Made by a program: the position numbers and the translations under genes. The notes beneath the pieces are model-generated. The model was not told the origin of the DNA. It searched no databases and saw only the letters and a program-made list of their open reading frames with translations. From the NCBI RefSeq assembly GCF_003350475.1, contig NZ_QQAV01000014.1, positions 80,362-144,361 of the forward strand: a DNA stretch of 64,000 nucleotides, read 5' to 3'. This document shows positions 62,941 to 64,000 of this stretch, one piece after another; the first letter of the stretch is position 1, and every line of letters begins with the position of its first letter. The DNA comes from Pseudacidovorax intermedius (GTDB taxonomy: Bacteria > Pseudomonadota > Gammaproteobacteria > Burkholderiales > Burkholderiaceae_C).

Positions 62941-63861
62941 ATGGCGGTTGAGCTGCCGGCCCAGATCACTGTCTTCGAGCGTGGCTGGCTGTCGTCCAAC
63001 AACATCCTCCTGACCGGTGGGCGAGAGACGGTGCTGGTCGATACGGGCTACTGCACCCAAGCGAACCAGACGCGTGCGCTGGTGCAGGACGCGCTCGCGG
63101 GTCGGACGCTCGACCGCATCGTCAACACCCATCTGCACAGCGACCATTGCGGCGGCAATGCTCATCTGCAGGAGGTCTATCCCAGCGTACGGATCGGCAT
63201 TGCGCAATCGCAGCTGGACAACGTGCAGTCCTGGCGGGAAGAGGCGTTGACCTACCGAGCCACCGGTCAGCAATGCCCCCGCTTTGTTGCCCACGATGCG
63301 CTGAGCCCGGGCGACGTGATCGAGATGGGGGACCTCGCCTGGTCGGTGGTCGCCGGTGCCGGGCACGACCCCCACGAGTTTCTGCTCTTCGAGCCGGTGC
63401 ACCGCATCCTGATCTCGGCGGATGCCCTGTGGCAGCACGGCTACGGGGTCGTGTTTCCGGAGTTGGAGGGCGAGGACGGCTTCGCCGACGTGGCCACCAC
63501 ACTGGACCGGATCGAGGCCCTGGCGCCTCGGACCGTGATTCCAGGGCATGGCGCGGTATTCCTGGATGTGGAGGAAGCGCTGGCGCGCGCCCGGCGTCGC
63601 CTGGCGCAGCAGCGCGAAGATCCTCGATCCCATGCTTGGCATGCACTGAAGGTCCTGCTGAAGTTCAAACTGCTGGAGCAGCGCCGTGTCGAGCGCGCCT
63701 CTTTGCTGGAGTGGGCATCGACCATGCCCTATGCAAGAGCGCTGGGGATGATGCACTTCGTCGACGAGCCGCTGCCGGCGCTCATGGAGCGCGCCCTGGG
63801 CAGCTTGCTCAAGAGTGGCGCGGCTCGCCAACAGGAAGAATGGATCGAGGACGGCTGCTGA
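62941..63861 (+). CDS. MBL-fold metallo-hydrolase
   Basis: The protein is 306 residues. The zinc motif is NTHLHSDHCGGNAHLQ (HxHxDH), with GAGHDPHEFLLF, ISADALWQHGYG and VIPGHGAVF as further ligands. A helical C-terminal domain follows. It is tightly linked to fadD (11-base gap), so the two are probably cotranscribed; a thioesterase or lactonase role in lipid metabolism is an inference from that. The terminator at 63911 follows its stop codon by about 50 bases. Confidence 0.88.
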   Translation: MAVELPAQITVFERGWLSSNNILLTGGRETVLVDTGYCTQANQTRALVQDALAGRTLDRIVNTHLHSDHCGGNAHLQEVYPSVRIGIAQSQLDNVQSWREEALTYRATGQQCPRFVAHDALSPGDVIEMGDLAWSVVAGAGHDPHEFLLFEPVHRILISADALWQHGYGVVFPELEGEDGFADVATTLDRIEALAPRTVIPGHGAVFLDVEEALARARRRLAQQREDPRSHAWHALKVLLKFKLLEQRRVERASLLEWASTMPYARALGMMHFVDEPLPALMERALGSLLKSGAARQQEEWIEDGC

Positions 63862-63910
63862 ATTGACGCTCGCACGGTTGCCATGACGGCATTTTGCGGC
63901 CATACAAAAC

Positions 63911-63944
63911 AAAAAGCCCCGCAGCGAGAGCTGAGGGGCTTTTT
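63911..63944. terminator. bidirectional rho-independent terminator at the end of the rRNA operon
   Basis: Perfect outer stem AAAAAGCCCC (63911-63920) and GGGGCTTTTT (63935-63944). One mismatch leads into an inner stem CAGC/GCTG closed by a GAGA tetraloop. Because both flanks carry A- and T-runs, it works for the MBL-fold gene on the plus strand and for the rRNA operon on the minus strand. Confidence 0.93.
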
Positions 63945-63957
63945 GAGGGCTGTAAGA

Positions 63958-64000
63958 GCCTGACGATGACCTACTTTCACACGGGAGTCCGCACTATCAT
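63958..64000 (-). rRNA. rrf: 5S ribosomal RNA, 3' end (cut by window edge)
   Basis: The minus strand reads ATGATAGTGCGGACTCCCGT, then GTGAAAGTAGGTCATCGTCA, GGC. This is the conserved loop D/E region and 3' strand of a betaproteobacterial 5S rRNA. The rRNA operon therefore extends rightward out of the window and is transcribed toward the terminator at 63911-63944. Confidence 0.93.

Noticed and set aside
63862..63957. Additional small RNA or tRNA between the MBL gene and the 5S gene
   Set aside because: The stretch is fully explained by a terminator and short flanks. No cloverleaf can be drawn.

Overview
The window is high-GC bacterial DNA (roughly 70% G+C by eye), densely packed on both strands. 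It suggests a betaproteobacterium of the order Burkholderiales, most likely family Comamonadaceae. The evidence is the gene content (AceK/Can/LiuR-type cluster, LldP-LldD, a glucarpidase homologue, beta-type GmhB), the dispersed palindromes built on TTCGACAGGCTCAG, and a 5S rRNA 3' end of betaproteobacterial type at the right edge. I see no prophage, plasmid backbone or CRISPR array. The only intact insertion sequence is one IS110-family element.

Layout, left to right. 1-2.0 kb: 5' part of glgB and an IS110 element sitting in a palindromic repeat. 2.0-4.2 kb: DUF3455 lipoprotein, then an ECF sigma / anti-sigma pair. 4.2-5.3 kb: a gene-free island of nested repeats ending in two pentanucleotide microsatellites, upstream of a secreted fasciclin-domain protein. 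6-11.2 kb: the DabA-DabB inorganic carbon pump with a divergent NhaR-like LysR regulator. 11.4-15.8 kb: a TetR-TRAP transporter operon, a small orphan gene and a ferredoxin. 15.8-25.6 kb: nine genes in a row on the minus strand (MerR/LiuR-type regulator, carbonic anhydrase, AceK, thiolase, carboxypeptidase G2, PPOX flavoprotein, acyl-CoA dehydrogenase, hybrid histidine kinase, YchJ), headed by a perfect palindromic operator shared with a divergent MBL-fold hydrolase. 26.8-33.5 kb: LRR-protein kinase, OpgD/MdoG-type glucan protein, SDR, EamA exporter and two overlapping LysR regulators. 33.7-36.6 kb: lactate permease and lactate dehydrogenase.

36.6-37.2 kb is a second gene-free repeat block. 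37.2-46.4 kb holds a YgjP-type protease, a PlsC acyltransferase, GmhB with an unusual active site, glyQS, and on the other strand a lipid-phosphate group (diacylglycerol kinase, metallophosphoesterase, PAP2) and a glutathione S-transferase. 46.4-47.9 kb has an antitoxin relic and a periplasmic asparaginase. 48.2-56.3 kb is the most distinctive block: a TetR regulator with a clear operator, a flavodoxin-fold reductase, a cytosine/creatinine-deaminase-like amidohydrolase, a creatininase-family hydrolase, a complete NMT1/ThiY-type ABC importer and a FAD-linked oxidase. It looks like a self-contained uptake and degradation pathway for an unidentified nitrogen heterocycle. 56.3-64 kb: lnt-corC, GNAT, Lrp, an alpha/beta hydrolase, fadD with an MBL-fold partner, a two-way terminator, and the end of an rRNA operon.

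The most unusual structural signal is a 108-bp element present twice, once after ansB and once after the creatininase-family gene. Each copy begins within about 20 bases of the stop codon on the coding strand. It opens with a hairpin whose 11-base loop is identical in both copies while the stem differs at three positions that all co-vary. This argues for selection on structure at gene 3' ends.
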